Source: Lachnospiraceae bacterium (lineage in GTDB: Bacteria; Bacillota_A; Clostridia; Lachnospirales; Lachnospiraceae). Taken from it: a stretch of 7,839 nt of DNA. The position numbers and the translations under genes are program-made. Shown here piece by piece: positions 7,357 to 7,839 of the stretch. The DNA lies in the NCBI GenBank assembly GCA_017960415.1, contig JAGCZE010000300.1, positions 1 through 7,839 on the forward strand, read 5' to 3'. Within the stretch, counting starts at the first letter, position 1, and each line of letters begins with the position of its first letter. A model generated the notes under the pieces. The model searched no databases, was not told the origin of the DNA, and saw nothing but the letters and a program-made list of their open reading frames with translations.

Positions 7357-7839
7357 TCACGGATTACCCAAATCCTGCGGATTCTTCAGGGTTACGTCTA
7401 CCTGCTTGAACGGGATCGATATTCCGTTCTCGTCAAATGCTTTCTTGATATCTTCGGTCAAGTCAAAATATACATTCCAGTAATTTATCGTGTCGGTCCA
7501 TACTCTTACCGTATAGTCCAGTGAACTTTCGTTGTGTTTTACAAGTCTAACGAAAGGTGCCGGGTCCATTTTGACCATTTCATTTTTCAAAATAACATCA
7601 AGTATTACCTTACGGACTTTGTCTATATCATCGCGATAATCGGTACTGATGGTCAGGTCGACCCTGCGGGTCGGCAGTGTCGAATAATCGGTCACGTTGG
7701 CGTTGGTCAGCGCGCCGTTGGGAATGACAACTACCTTATTGTCGACGGTTATCAGTTTTGTGTACATTACCGTAATATCGCTTACTGTTCCGGCCGCTCC
7801 GGCGCCCTCGATATAATCTCCTACCTTAAACGGTTTAAA
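7357..7839 (-). CDS. MscS-family mechanosensitive ion channel, C-terminal part, cut by the window edge
   Basis: The frame is open to the right edge, so the ATG at 7767 is internal; 160 residues are visible of a protein that in E. coli MscS has 286. The visible part begins PFKVGDYIEGAGAAGTVSDI, the conserved beta domain just after the pore helix TM3, continues TVMYTKLITVDNKVVVIPNG, the PN-containing MscS signature, then the cytoplasmic alpha/beta vestibule (RRVDLTISTDYRDDIDKVRK) and ends AFDENGISIPFKQVDVTLKN. Such channels open under membrane tension and release solutes during hypo-osmotic shock. The membrane part and start lie outside the window. Its stop is 237 nt upstream of leuS on the same strand, with the long inverted repeat in between, so the two are probably not tightly coupled. 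Confidence 0.93.
   Translation of the reverse strand, partial: FKPFKVGDYIEGAGAAGTVSDITVMYTKLITVDNKVVVIPNGALTNANVTDYSTLPTRRVDLTISTDYRDDIDKVRKVILDVILKNEMVKMDPAPFVRLVKHNESSLDYTVRVWTDTINYWNVYFDLTEDIKKAFDENGISIPFKQVDVTLKNPQDLGNP

Overview
The window looks like a piece of a moderately low-GC Gram-positive (Firmicutes, Clostridia) chromosome, most likely from the Lachnospiraceae. The reasons are AT-rich promoters with good sigma-A boxes, strong AGGAG-type ribosome binding sites, and a chemoreceptor whose sensor wording ([28 protein letters not shown]) I associate with flagellated Lachnospiraceae. This placement is by pattern recognition only; no search was run.

Layout, left to right. (1) Positions 1-1390, minus strand: asparaginyl-tRNA synthetase (asnS), complete except for its last base(s) and stop. 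(2) Positions 1391-1697: a divergent control region with a minus-strand asnS promoter, a plus-strand chemoreceptor promoter and a perfect 7-1-7 palindrome in the chemoreceptor leader. (3) Positions 1698-4529, plus strand: one 944-codon methyl-accepting chemotaxis protein frame cut at codon 454 by a single in-frame TAG. Its extracellular part is built from four 26-residue helical repeats followed by four 98-residue Cache-like repeats. TM2, HAMP and the signalling hairpin all lie beyond the stop. (4) Positions 4573-4614: a bidirectional intrinsic terminator between the convergent chemoreceptor and leuS. (5) Positions 4639-7119, minus strand: a complete leucyl-tRNA synthetase (leuS) with KMGKR in place of KMSKS and a TTC variant of the editing-site threonine-rich motif. 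(6) Positions 7176-7319: a 144-nt, GC-rich, near-continuous inverted repeat in the mscS-leuS gap. (7) Positions 7357-7839, minus strand: the C-terminal part of an MscS-family mechanosensitive channel, running off the right edge.

How the genes work together: the two synthetases are housekeeping translation genes and the channel is an osmotic safety valve; nothing in the sequence links them functionally to the chemoreceptor, which has its own promoter and terminator. The most interesting parts are the doubly repeated sensor region of the chemoreceptor, its amber interruption inside repeat 3, and the long palindromic element upstream of leuS. I do not see a defence system, CRISPR array, transposase, tRNA or rRNA here.
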